A DNA stretch of 64,000 nucleotides. Source: Ulva prolifera. Lineage: Eukaryota > Chlorophyta > Ulvophyceae > Ulvales > Ulvaceae. The stretch's first letter is position 1; every line of letters begins with the position of its first letter. The notes beneath the pieces are model-generated. The model did no database searches. It was not told the origin of the DNA and worked only from the letters and a program-made list of their open reading frames with translations. This document shows positions 36,309 through 49,026 of this stretch, piece by piece. The DNA lies in the NCBI GenBank assembly GCA_023078555.1, contig CM041200.1, positions 3,232,001 to 3,296,000 of the forward strand, written 5' to 3'. The translations under genes and the position numbers were made by a program.

Positions 36309-39300
36309 ATGGCGATCTCCTCATGTAAACTTTGCCTACCGCCTACCGCCGAATACAGCGGTGTGGACGAACGCGTCCGGGGCTGTTTCACAGTCAGAGT
36401 TCTGAGCACATCTTGGGTTCTACCTCGATCGATCCCCGCCCAGTTGGAGGCACAAATTTGCTTTGCTGGTGAAGGAAAACAGCTTTCACTTCCACTGCCG
36501 CTGTCAACTGGACATGAAGTTCACTTTCCCATAGTGTCGCCACCTGCTGCGTTCAATCGATACATCAGAGATCTACAGTCGCTACACATTCCAGTCAGGA
36601 ACCTCACAAATGGCAAAGAAGAACCGTTTGCAGTGTGTGTTTTGACCTTAGGTAGTTTGGACCTCAACAAAGCCCAGACAGTCAACCTTCCTGTGCACAC
36701 TGATAATTCGAGGTGTTTGGGACACGTAGAGATTGCACTCGAAGCCCGATTCAACAACAACATTCCGAGACAGAATGTGGAGAACGAGGAGTTATCAGCG
36801 ACTAAAATGGAATCAATGGTTGTTCAAAGCGTTGACCTCCCAGATCTACATGCAGACAGTCTGTTGGATGACTTCGAGAACATCAACAGCCAGGCAGACA
36901 ATACAGAAAAGTCAGAGCCTCAGCTCAGTGACCTGCTGCCCCTTGTCCTGGCAGCCATTCAAAGGTGACCAGCAAGCTTGTTGTCAGGTTGATGCGTATC
37001 AGATGATTTTGCATGTAACCACTGTGCACATCTTTTGCAGGCGAAAATGGCACGCCGTGACCGCTTTCCACCAGCTGGATCAGAACAAGTCTGGAAAACT
37101 TGACGCTGAAGATTCTGTGCGCTTGGTAGAGCGAACGCTGCCATTTCAATTATCACCAGCTCGCCATTCATACCTGCGGTGCGCTGTGAACCAGTTCAGT
37201 TGCCTATGCACCTTGTGCCAGTCGTGATCAGGACTGCACATGTCATACATGCAGGCCAGATGTATTTGCTGAAATAGACCGTTTCTTGCAGGGCTCTTTT
37301 GCATGATCTTCCGAATGTGAACACACCGCTGCAAAGTATGCAGGTTCATGCTGGATACATCAGGAGCCAAGGATTTTACCTTGCAGCAGCTGACATCTTC
37401 TCTCAAGGATTGCAAAGATGCTGCGGTGATGTGCCTGACAGGTTCCAGTCGTCAGGTCTGCAGTAGATTGTCAAATGCAGCATTTGACATACAGCAACGA
37501 ACCCTTGAACTTGGAAAAATGTTCCGACAGCAAAGCGAAACTGAAAATCTGCACATACCAGACATTGCACGTTCCCCTGCCCCAAGACTGCAACGTGTTG
37601 ATTGGAAAAAAACTAGTACACCTCAATGGAATTTCCTGAGACATTTACTGATGCAGATTGCCATCGTTGCAACGCTGGTTCAGAACTGGGATGAGCAACT
37701 GCAACGGATTCTCTTGACCAAAATTTACCAGCTGCTGCCTGAAATGATTGATCAGGCATCATTGGGTGACATCAAGCATGTGTTTCGGGCTATTATTATG
37801 GATCAGAGCCAGTCCTGGGTACTGTGTTGCTGACCCGAAAAAATCTGTGGACCGTTTGCGACATAGGATGATGAAAGTTGTTGCTTTGCAGGCTCATTCC
37901 AACATCAAGATTTATTCAGAAAGCAAGCACAGGTAAAGTGTTCTCCTTACATCTTAGCGATATTATACATAGGCATTCTCTGATGGTATGCAGAGAGGCT
38001 GATCGGACCTGCAATTCACAGTCCAGGCACAGCAGACCTGATTACGTGCTCGTTTACATGATTCCCTTTCGTCACGTGCATACTCTTAAGTCGTTACTAT
38101 GGCACGACCGTAGTACGATTGTTCACTTGCTTATTTGCCAGCCCGTGGCCTTCTGCGACTCTGTGGCCATCCAGGATTCATGTACGTATTTTTTCACACG
38201 CTCTACCAAGTCACGTGTAACTCGTCTGATCACTTCAGGCTGCTTGCAACTGAAGAGGTTGTGCAGTGTTATCAGGAGACACTCTGACATCATCTTCCTG
38301 ATCATGATACACTCATCCATGGTCCATGAACATCATCGTCTTTGCAGCTGTATGCTCTACATCCTACTGGTCCATGAACACTTGCAGGGCGCAGACATGG
38401 GACGGACGGCGATTAACAGATGGTGGAGACCACGTTGATGGCATTCCAATGCCACAAGTCATTGCAATCAACAGCGAAGACAATTTTTCGCCAAGAAAAG
38501 TGTCCTATCAGACGTCCAGTATTGCAGGTTGCTCAACACAGCAATCTCTACGACTGCAAACCCAACCTGGTCAAACCTTTGAGACCGAGTACAATGAAAT
38601 TTGCAATCTGCTGGCAGCTTGCCGCCAAGCATCTCCAGGGCCGAGGCAGCAGAAACGTACAGGTACCAATAAGTATAGAAGCACTGAGGTGCAGCGTGGG
38701 AGAAGTGAGCATATCATCAGTCAACAATGTCCCCAAAACACCCATCTTGAGTCAATGACAGCTGAAGATGACGTTTGTTGCCGGAGTCAGAAGCAGCACT
38801 CCATGCACTCAGATTTAAGCAAGTTACAAACTAAGAATTGCAGTGGAGACATGGTTGATAACCTGATGAGCCGTGCTGTGCAGCTGAGGGAATTACTGAC
38901 AGGCCTGGCATCATCAGCACATCATGTATGTAGCACAAGCTCGCTCAGCTGCAGTACAGCCCAGCGGCATGCAATCCTTACTGGTACACCTGCAATTCAA
39001 AAAGCACAAGACACGGCAGATTTAGCTGCACTGAAAGCATTGACGTCGTCCCTGAAGTCTGTCGCATGCTCAGCGACAGAAGCTGATCACAGCACAGACG
39101 CAGGGGCATGCTCATCAGAGCACTGGGTAGTTCATGAGGATAGTCCGCATTTGGAACAGCGCTCAAGTCCAGGCCAGCAGCAGCCTTGTGATGTTGGTAG
39201 CATGCGACCCGTCTCTTCGTCATGCAATTCATATACGCAATTTTACCGAGGTGGCGCTGATGTGACCGCTCGTTTAAGCGTCTCTCAGTTGTGTGATGTC

Positions 39301-40766
39301 GTCCTCTCTGAAGCTGGAAAGCTGCTGATGACTTCTGCCAAGGAGCCAGCTTTCTGGCTTGCATGGCGCATGCCTGGCTCAGTGGGTGTGCGCCCATGGC
39401 TCATGGTGGCATCTCTGCACAATTCATCGCTCGGAATCAGTCATGAGGACAGCACTTGTGTGCATGGACCTGACACCACTGCTGAGTCTGAGGTGATTGC
39501 TCTGCTTCTTTGTACTGCCTAAAGACCATTTAGACTAAAGTCTGATTCACAGTTTCAGGTTACGGGAACGGCTGCAGTCTTGTTGCTACAGGTTTTCTTG
39601 ACGACAGCAAGCCTTCGCGCGATCAAATCTCTAGGGCAGCCAATGACCATGCACTGTGAGCTCTGGCTTCTTGATGGCCTTGATCCAAACTCTGCAGTGA
39701 TAAGTGGGGCCAGTTCATTGATTGGATTGCTTGCTGTCCCAATGCATGTGCATGTGCTTCTATCGGGAGACATTGAGCTGGCCCACGGTACCTATAACGT
39801 TCGAAATGTGGTTGAAGGATTCACAGGCGCCCAGCTTCACATCTGCTTGACTGCACCAGCAGGCGCTGCATCTATGCTTATGCATTCTTTCCCCAGTGCT
39901 CTGCTAAATGGAGTACCACCTGTGGATGCTGAACCCTGTACGACTATCATGCGTTCTGCGCGAATTGGTAATGCCACATCCAATCAAGATCTGATTCGTC
40001 CACAAGATGAATCCATGTCAACTCATTACACAGTCAACCACGAGTTCAAAGTACAAATATTGTCCGTAATGCAGCTGCCGGCAGAACTACAACCTGCTGA
40101 TGCTCGCTCGCCTGTGGCACGCTATCTGAAGTGTGCGCCCGCCACAACAACAAACTGAGAAGAATATTATGTACACAGGCATTGATGGTGGTTTGACCTG
40201 TAGATACACGTTTCCGTGTGATGATCAAGCGCTGTATACACAAGATATCCCCGTCCAAGAAGCGCATCGGTTTGAAGACGCGACGTTTGCTCTTCATCGC
40301 ATTGGTCTTCCTCTGGGAGCTCCAATACTGAAGCACCTAGTCCATGAAGATTCATTGGACGACTTCGACTTGGTAAATCTAACTTTCGAGATTTTTGACT
40401 GCTTTGACGAGGTCACAGGTATGAATGATGCTGTGTCCTTCAAGGGCACTCTGCCTGTCAGAAACATCCTGGAAGAAACCAAATTCAATGCACGTGAATG
40501 GGAGGAGGTGCGGCTGATTCAGGGAACACTTATTCGATCCACAAATCGTTATACGAAACAATCTTTAACATTTAAAATGTGTGCAGACTGTCTGCATGGC
40601 TACCTCTCAGTCTGTGGCCGCACAGGCGTTTGCTTCCCAAAATCGATTTGATGTCACGCTCAGTGATGTAAGGCAGTCGCGTTCGACCGTGAAAACCTTG
40701 AGTGCTCCAACTGTATCCATAGATGTACAATATACATGCGAGCTCATAGTGCCACAGGCGATGTAG
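36309..40766 (+). CDS. C2CD3: C2CD3 homologue (centriole elongation/distal appendage protein) with an EF-hand
   Basis: C2CD3 acts at the distal end of centrioles in elongation and appendage assembly. The ATG at 36309 starts an N-terminal C2 (VRGCFTVRVLSTSWVLPRSI...LGHVEIALEARF), like the human VEGQLRCFLKL...KLGELQVSLALE block. Intron 36965-37040 (phase 2) joins this in frame to RRKWHAVTAFHQLDQNKSGK then LDAEDSVRLV, a canonical EF-hand loop; a second, degenerate EF-like loop (LDTSGAKDFTLQ) is at 37350. Next: a linker with VDNLMSRAVQLRELLTG (about 38855), like human KDLLSALLEQGNKLRNAM; a C2 block (39260-39430); SGASSLIGLLAVPMHVHVLL (39705), close to human SLIGLVAVPLHQFYM; HYTVNHEFKVQIL (40027); and a last C2 (RYTFPCDDQALYTQDIPVQE...SFKGTLPVRNI), like human LPAEVPVQRLLLSAF...AKGTLPLSRV. 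The C-terminal exon probably runs 40601-40766 after an intron with donor near 40508. Several inner exon borders are unresolved. Confidence 0.83.
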
Positions 40767-40995
40767 GTACTGTCCAGAAGACAATCTGGCACACTTGTTC
40801 CAAAAGGACGCAGAAGTCTGATGTGTTACAGGAACATCTTGCTCTATAAAGACATTGTAATCTCATGTGCTTCACAAACTACTATGTGCAAGTGTGGCAT
40901 GCAGGCCTGCCCTGTTGACACATTACCTGCGGCTGCAATCCTGCAACTTCCAGTTGCCATCGAATATATGCAGGGTGTGCCTGGGATACCAGGGT

Positions 40996-41787
40996 TCATG
41001 CCTGATTACTGCTGTCAAGTTGGGCTTCAAATTCTTTGAGCTCATCGGCGTCCATCCTGAGCAACTCCAGCGCCAGCACAGATGGAGAGCTCTCCAGTAA
41101 GTTTTCCAAATTGAGCACCATGGCAGGCTGTTCAACTTGACACACCGGGCCGTCTGCTGCTGTCAAGAATTCAGTCTGATTCGAATGTGGGCCTTGTCCA
41201 TCGGTAGCCCAGATCACCGACGGCTTCAACCCACCTTGACTTGGGCTATTCTCGCCGACCACAGTCTTTGAAGCCTGCTGATCCCAAATCGTAGTTCTGC
41301 CTGCACGATGTGCCCTTGATAACAGTCCCTTGCAAGGTCATGCCTGCCTATGTAGGCAGCTCATACCAAGTTCCTCAGGTGTTCTCATACGCAATGTCTT
41401 CATTTGCATGTGCCGCGGTGGAAGCCTGCGCCATGCAGGCCTGTTGCCTACCACACAGCTGGGCTGCCCAATCTCTGAACACTGCCGTGCCCCTGCGGCG
41501 GATGCAGTGAACGCCCTTCTGTGAGACACAAAATCCAAGTCTGAATATGGAAACTGGACTGACTGAAGCTGACATCGGCAAATGGATGACGGTGCCCTGG
41601 CTGCTGGTTGTGCAAGACGAGCAGTAGATGGTCTGCGCGAGGCTTGACTGTGCAGTGCACGCTCCAGCTTGCCATTCACATCTACTTGGACTGGTGGCCC
41701 ACAACTAAGATGAGGCCATATTTGTTTTGGGCTGGAATTCACATTGGAGAGGCTTGCTTGCGCGGGTACTCCTGTTTGCATCCACAT
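40996..41787 (-). CDS. Hypothetical protein, C-terminal exons
   Basis: A minus-strand frame ends with NLENLLESSPSVLALELLRM then DADELKEFEAQLDSSNQA and a stop at 40996. The composition (helical, acidic) looks coding. Upstream on the same strand are open stretches with VSQKGVH and IRRRGTAVFRDWAAQL, but I cannot define introns or a start. It would be convergent with C2CD3. No family recognised. Confidence 0.3.
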
Positions 41788-44057
41788 GGTATGTGGTTGA
41801 ACAGTTCACAACCGGGGCCAACAGGACACCAGGTATCTTGAATTTGACAACAAAGGACCTTTAAATCATGAATCAATAGCGACCTAAGGTGCTATGGACA
41901 GCAAGATGAGTGTATTTCGAGCAATCGCCGCACATTCATGGGTCAAATCAAGTTGAACTGAAGAAACAAATTGTCGCTGCAAACAACGAACACGCAGTAC
42001 GAGGCGTTCAGAGTTTAACCTGCGGCTTCACATCGCTTCTGAATTTCGTTGCTGAACTTTGCTGAGGAAGCAGGCCTGTGTTTTGGAACGGGTGTCCCCA
42101 CTCGGGATGTTGCTCTGCACCCGAGCATCGTCACGACGGGAGAGACAAAGATGTGTCTTACTGCTGGTTCGGAATCACACGTCGTACCTAGTCGTGCATC
42201 CATTTTCCGAACATATTGCAAGCTTGTCGAGAGCAGTTGCATTGGGCTTCACCATCCACCTGACCCGAGCGTTCTGTAGTGGTCAGTGTGCAACAGCGTT
42301 GCGTCTAATTATTGTCTCTCTATGGTGCTTCCCATGCTGGACTCTATATACCATCGCTTTGCACTGTGGGTAGAGTGGGCCTACCTGTTACCTTCATAAT
42401 CATGAGCACAATCAACTTCTGATCAAGGTACTCCCTGATACACATTTCAGGCTCTACCGACGTCACAATAAGAGGTGCAGCAAAGCTGCATACGCCTGTT
42501 CACGTAGCAACAGAACGTCTATTAGCAGGGGTCTTCCTGCAGCCAAACTATCCACGCCACAGTTTTCATCATTACGAGGATAAAGGCGGGCAGCACCGCG
42601 TAACCAGCAAGCACCGCACGAGCACAAACATCGAAATCGGTCGTATAAACCAGCGCCACAGCCGCAACCAGCGCACGCAGAACCCACAGCGCCACCAACG
42701 ACTAACACAGCACGTGTGTCTGCTTCTCCTGAAGACGACGTGCTTGCAGCCGCCTTCACAGTGCTTCTTGTACGCGAGTAAGGATGTGTTGTACCACGCC
42801 ACCCTCGCTGGAAGGCAATCCCGAAAAATTTCAAATCACGGGCAACAAGACAACAGCCGAATCGCCAAACATCTTCGTCGGCTATATGTCAACGTATCAC
42901 TGCATTGTCAGCCGACACGCGTGAAGATACCGTGGCGCTTCCGACTTATCCCGAGATAAACGGCTTTCCCGGACCTGTCCATCGCGGTAGACCTTCGAGA
43001 CCTGTTTCTCGAGCTTCATGTCTCTGGAGAATCGGAATTCTACGATTTAATTCGCTTTAATGTTGCTTCTCGCAAGAGTGCTCTTTGTGCTCGCCGAGAA
43101 TTTCAACAACGTAATTGCGCTCTTTGCGCTCGCCAAGGCACATCACAATTGGAACGATCGAGAGACACCCGCAGTATAACAGATCTGTGCTGGCTGATTC
43201 GAAGATTGCTGTGCGCTGTGCGTATGGTTCGTTGTGCCGACAGCACTGCAGATGTCAGTCAGCAGCCTGGAACAACCCGCGTCCGATTGGTAAGTCGACA
43301 CGTCATCGGGAAGAGATAAACAACATTTTTTTGCTTCATGGGAAAAGCTGCGCTTGGCAACCGTGGTTCTCACGCCACGCGAACATTGTTGACGCCTGAC
43401 CGCGATAGAATGGTATGCGTATGTCAAACAGCAACAAGGCTTTCCTGTCCTGCGATGATGCGATTCTGTGTTTCGGACGTGCGTGCGTGCGTGCGTTTGC
43501 AAACATCACGAAGCGTGATGGGAATCCAGACATATTCTAAATCCCGTGCTAGAAACAGACAATAGTCAATTGCAGCTGTCATTAAGAAGGAGCCTGCTGA
43601 TATAAACAAGGCAAGCTAGACATGTTGTCTAAATCTGATGGGGAGAATTGATCGGCTGTCAAGGGAGGCGGTGACTTCTTTGAGGGAAATTGGCATCTAC
43701 GATAGGGATGTGTTGTGATCTCTGTGTCGCCGAGGTGGAGCGGACCTACGGTGATGCGCGAGGACGGGTGAATGAATGGGCTAAATGCCGTAGCATGGGG
43801 GTTGCGTGGGCAGACAAACACAAACACATCAAACAAATGTGCAAGGCAACAATGTTACAACACGGAAGAGATGCACAAATGGTTGGCACCCCAACCATAT
43901 CACTGTAAACGTGTTTGGTTTAAGCAAGCGCTCTGTATACTTAGTGACGGTGTCAAGGTTGTACCACCCGACGGGATTCCCATGTCAAAAAGGAAATTTC
44001 AAGGGGAAACCGCTTCGCTGGCACTGACTTTCCCCCGGGAGATTTTCGCGTTCGCCG
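41788..44057. other. No recognisable gene
   Basis: Open frames are short. One Ala/Gly/Cys-rich frame (42834-42463, minus) has an ATG and is rich in small residues; an overlapping frame is Arg/Cys-rich. None shows a known domain. Region ends at the LTR of element F. Confidence 0.45.
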
Positions 44058-44405
44058 TGTCAGGATCGCTATCTTATTAGGTCAGACGCGCAGTCCTCGT
44101 ACAGGTCCGGTCATGTCAGGACAGCCAGTGTTCCAAACCTGCTGCGCACAGCGGTAGAACCGAGGAACGCTAAAGAGGAGATACTAGCACCGTGAAACAG
44201 TAGAGAGAAGGTTAAAGCTCTTAGTGTGCACATCCATATATGCACACGGAACATTCAAGATTGCGACGGGAGATACTCGCAGGATCTCCCTCACTACTCC
44301 GGGACAATCCCGCAAGCGGCTTGCCCCTGCACTAGATCCGCAAATCGATCGTGCATGGGTGCACCTGTCACCACGCTGCTGTCCGCAGGCACATGCATTT
44401 TGAGA
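44058..44405 (-). repeat. 3' LTR of element F
   Basis: 348-bp LTR in reverse orientation with diverged ends (TGTCAGG ... TTTTGAGA), consistent with an older insertion. Confidence 0.85.
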
Positions 44406-45020
44406 CTCCCCCATAAACCCGGCTATATCTCCACTAGCTAGAGTTTATTACGAACTTCTTGCAAAGCAGGTCCAGACAGCACCTTAGTACACACATCAGC
44501 TAATTGATCAACAGAGCCAACCCATTCTACCATAAGTTCATCCTTCTGGACATATTCCCGCACTCGCAAGTGCCGCACACGAATGTGCTTGGATCTGTCA
44601 GTGTACACAGCATTCACAGCCAAAAAATATTGGCACTCTTATTGTCACCCCACAAAGTCGGCTGATGTGAGACCAGCTTCACATCCAGAAGCAATTGCTT
44701 CATCCACATCAACTCGTTGGCTGTTGCACTCATCGCCATGAGCTCAGCCTCTGTTGTATCCCCAACCACTATACACTGCTTCTTCAAGCGCCAGAGAACA
44801 CAGTTCCCATAAACCCGAACAATAATTCCTGACACACTTTCAGATCCGTAGAATTCGCGCGCAAAGTTTGCATCCGAGAAAGCATCGAGCAAACACCCAT
44901 GTCTCTGAGAGCCTATAAATGTTATTCCTAAGTTCTTTGTGGACAGCAGGTATCTCAGAACATGTTGCACGGCAGACCAATTTCCGTCAGACAATTAGAC
45001 ATGTGCCGGGCCAGGGCATA

Positions 45021-45857
45021 CCGTAATAGATGTAAAGGTTCGTTGGAATTTGTCCGTCCAGATCCCAGAGCGACGAAATTAATGCAAAATCCCCTCCCGT
45101 AGGCGACCGCAGCGACGAAATTGACTAAAATAGTTTCGCCTTGTCCCGGCTTCTCGTCGCTAGCGCGACGAAGTGCAAAACAATATGTACTGTCCTGGCT
45201 CTTGCAACTACAACACGACGGCGGCAGTATAAATTATAAATGGCATGTGTCCTGTCTACTCAGGGCAGCTGGCGCTTGGCGACTTGTATAATAACGCAAG
45301 CTGCTGTGCTACACATCCATCACAGGCCCTGTCAACCGCCTCTCCTCGTCGCCAATAGGCGTGCCATCAGCCTCCATGTCGAGGCTATCATCTTCAATTA
45401 GTTCAAACTTTTCGTAGCTGCGCCTCCGCCCGTGCAAGCATCCCTTCCGAACGATTGAGCTGTGTACGTTGTGCGTCTTTGCGCTCTCGCGCTGCATTTT
45501 CAGCCACTTGCTCGGGATCATTGGCATCAAATTTCTTGAAGTAGCTAGTAATTAATTTCGGCACCTTCCTAACTGGTTTGTCGTCTGATGTGACATCAAT
45601 GCATTCACTAGACTCGCTCATAGTGAGTACGCAGAGGTCAGCAGCGAACTGACCAAGCCACGTGATGCCAGTACGACGAATGCTAAAAGAACAAATGTGG
45701 CTTGTCCAGTCCCGCAATGCATGCACGCGACGAACTAAAAAATAATGAATCGCCTGTCTGTCCCGTTCACGCCAAAATCGAATGCCCCGAAATTAAAAAC
45801 AATTGTTCCCGCGCCTTGTCCCACGTGGCCCGCAACGAACCTTTACATGTATTACGG
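45021..45857. mobile_element. DNA transposon with 24-bp inverted ends and TA duplication, inside element F
   Basis: 837 bp. Ends are CCGTAATA(G/C)ATGTAAAGGTT followed by CGTT, inverted at the right end with a single mismatch, and each side is flanked by TA. The uninterrupted copia sequence elsewhere in this window confirms the empty site (GGGCA-two bases-TGCCAC). The left subterminal part repeats CGACGAA several times. On the minus strand a 73-codon frame starts at 45621 (MSESSECIDVTSDDKPVRKV then PKLITSYFKKFD) and continues in another frame to 45309 (EDDSLDMEADGTPIGDEERR), perhaps across an intron. I see no DDE transposase, so it is probably a deletion derivative. TA duplication suggests the Tc1/mariner or another TA-using superfamily; the end sequence does not settle which. 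Confidence 0.88.
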
Positions 45858-48800
45858 TATGCCACATACCTAGGTCAGGTCGTGTCACTCCTACATTAAA
45901 CTGGATGCATCCTACAACACTCATGAATCTAGAATGCTCAGCAGCACTGGCTTTCTCCAGGTCAGGATGCTCTTTCACACTCCTTAGTTGCCGCGGCACT
46001 AAGGGAGTGGGAGATTTTCGACAGTAAGACATATTGTACTTTTCAAGCAGGGTCTGGATTTTGTTTCACGGCGTCATGATGATTGTTTTGGCCTTGCGAT
46101 CACGCATGATCTCTGTGCCAAGTGCCCATGCAAGTTCACCCATGTCTTAGCCTTCGAATTTCGTGAGAATGATATCGACCACGTCCTGCAACCCCGCAGA
46201 GCTACTGAAAAATAACAATTCATCAACCCACAGAAAAATCTAGCAGCGACCAGATGTTCTAACATACAGTCCGGGATCACTCTGTGCGCACACGAATCCC
46301 ATCTCAGCTAAGACCTTTATTAAAGCTTGATGCCACTCGCGAGCAGCTTGCTTCAGGCCGTACAGGGTCTTATGCAATTTCCATTCTCGTGCTATCCCGT
46401 CTGTGAAGAACGGGGGCTGTTCAACGAACACTTCTTCCTCTTGGTCACCGTTCACAAAAGCACACTGAATATCTATGTGTCTAATCTCTAAATCTTCCTG
46501 AGCAGCAATGGACAGCAACATCCCAGTGTCACGTAACTACCGACCAGAGACCAAGTCTTAAAGAAGTCGATTCCTTCTACCTGAGAAAAACCACGAGCTA
46601 CATATCGTGCCTAGTAACGCTAAATCTCACCCGCAGGTCCGCGCTTGATCTTGAAAACCCACTTGCCCGAGATAGCTTTCTTACCCACAGGCAGATAGCA
46701 CAACATAAAAGTCCCGTGCTCACCCAGTGCTTCCACCTCCTCCTGCATGGCACGCAGCCAAGCATCCCTGTCTGGACCCGCGAGTCCTTCCTTCATAGAA
46801 GGCAGATCAGGGTCGGAAGGCTTCTGCTTCCTGGCGGCAGCTGCTCTGCGCGACTCACGACGCTAAGCACTCTGCTGCTCACCAGACTCCACATGCTGAT
46901 GCTTCAGGCCTGCACATGACACTCCACAGTCAGCCGCGGCTGATGTGTCCTGATTGCAACTTGGAGCCTCAATAGCAGCTTCAACTGTTTCACTACTAGC
47001 AAGTTCAGCGCCCGCGGGCTCATGCACAACAGCTACATCTACAGCCAGTGGACCAAGGCGTCTGCGTACAAGAGCATTGACTTTGATGCGTGGTAAAGCA
47101 GCTGGAATGGTTCTTACCTCATCAGGCAAATCAACCCCAATTGCGGCAGAGGGGGCAGCCTCGACCTCTCCCCCTAATTCGGATCCGGACTTCATATCAA
47201 TTTCATCAGGCTCATTCTCCCAGAAGGACCTCAGCCCCTCAGCCCCTCGCGGGGGCTTAGCTACTGCTCCTGCGTTAGATGTTGAGGCCGCAGCCGAATT
47301 ACTCCCAGAGCGGACCCGCTGAGCCTCGCGATTTTGATGGGCCGCAGCCGCTTCATCATCGCTGACGGTGTAGTCCATCTGTTCTACATCGTCGTCATCA
47401 TAGATGCCTGGTTCGTTGTCATCATCATCCTCGTCCATGCCGGACCCGGATGAGCTGGACGTGAGGGGAACAGGGAAGACAGCTGCCACCCAAGGATCGT
47501 GCAGCTCCGCGTTGCGAGTCACAACGTACTCCACGGTGCGGGTAGGCCTGGCCTCAGACTGATGCAGCTGACCAGCAACTCGAGGAGGAATGGCATTGTC
47601 AGGGGGCGCAGCAGCACGAGCCAGCGCACGCGTGCGATGCATGGTGTGCCTGGCCGCCTCCGGGGTGTCCCGAGGTGGGTCACGCCGGATCATCTCCGCA
47701 GAGGAAGCAGCCCCAAACCGTGGGGAATACACTTTGATGTCAGGCATGGCGGCCTGCTTGAACGTCATATCCATGACATGCACTCTACCGTGACCGGGGG
47801 GGGTGTGCAGCTCGTCACCTACACGGCGCGACACTCCCCCGTCATGCGTGGCATCATCCATGAATGGGGGGACATCACTGTCAGTCACGCGGACACCCTC
47901 ATCATCCTTCTCAAAGGTAACCATGTAGGAGTTCGCAAACTTTGCAGGCTCCCTTTTGTCCACCACAGTGGACGCATCGTACTTTCGTACGTGACGGATC
48001 ATCTGATCCGTGGTGCACATGACCTGGCGCACCACCACAACCCTACCCCCAGGAACATCGTGAGCGTACACACGCTGCATGCTGGGCCCCAACCCAGCAC
48101 CAACCCAGTATGCAGCCATACCCCTTGCGGAGAGTTTCCGCAGCTTGTCATCCCTAGGGTATGCATAAACCTCAACCCCCCACGGACGCTGCTGGCACAG
48201 CAGGTCTTGGAATAACTCAACGCAGGTGTCCCTGAAAAAAGACATATAGGGAATGATATCCTTGTCACAAGACCTGACCAAAAACTCATCTAACTCCGTC
48301 TTGGCAAGCAACTGCCACTTCCGTTGTTCCTCCTCCTTCAACTTGTCGCGCTCGGCCTTTTTCATGCGCTTGTTTGCTTTCTCAGCCTATTGAACATCCT
48401 CGAGAGTATTTGCAGCTCGCTGGGCTTTCTAAGAACTCATCGATTCCGCCAGTTTATCATGGAACAGCGCCGAGCACGGCGTGAGATTGTGACCATGGAT
48501 AACGCTGGCGAGACATTCAATCCACAGAAAAAGAGGAAGACCGCTCGCAAGCAGCACAGCTCGGAGTGCCTCAAAGGCAAATCCGATCCTCCGCTCGATC
48601 ATGCGATTACAGCGATGATCGGCTGTGGTGGTAGTGCGGTGAGTAATGCCACGACGCTGGAGGTAGAGCAACAAGGCCTCGACCATGAACTCCCCCCCCT
48701 TTGTCGGTGTGTAGGATGCGCATACCCGGTTCACCTGGCTTCACCACATTCACCCGAATGCGCTCAATGATGTAAGAGATCATGGCCGCAGCCTCACTCT

Positions 48801-49026
48801 TCTTGCGCAGACCGACTGCGAAAGTATAACAGGTAAAGGCACACATCACAAACAAAACATATTTCACACCGCCGATTCCTACTGGAGTAATGGGACCAGC
48901 TAAATCGGCATGCAGTTGCTCACCAGGGAAGTTCGCCTGGCCTATGAGCGCACGATCATTGGCAGAGTATCTGCCCGCAGGCACTTTGCCAATTCTGCAT
49001 CCATGAAAACGTTTTCCCATTGGCTC

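Larger units (their letters stand above)
44058..49026 (-). mobile_element. Ty1/copia element F (3' LTR to integrase), carrying a TA-flanked DNA transposon
   Basis: Minus-strand fossil. 3' LTR 44058-44405, polypurine complement (CTCCCCCATAAA), RNase H (44438-45000 and on the far side of the insertion), reverse transcriptase (about 46.0-46.6 kb), acidic linker and integrase C-terminal part (46.9-48.4 kb), integrase core and zinc part (CHGCRIGKVPAG region, to about 49020). It is interrupted at 45021-45857 by a DNA transposon. At about 49026 it abuts the oppositely oriented element G. Broken, with many breaks; older than A and B. Confidence 0.9.
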
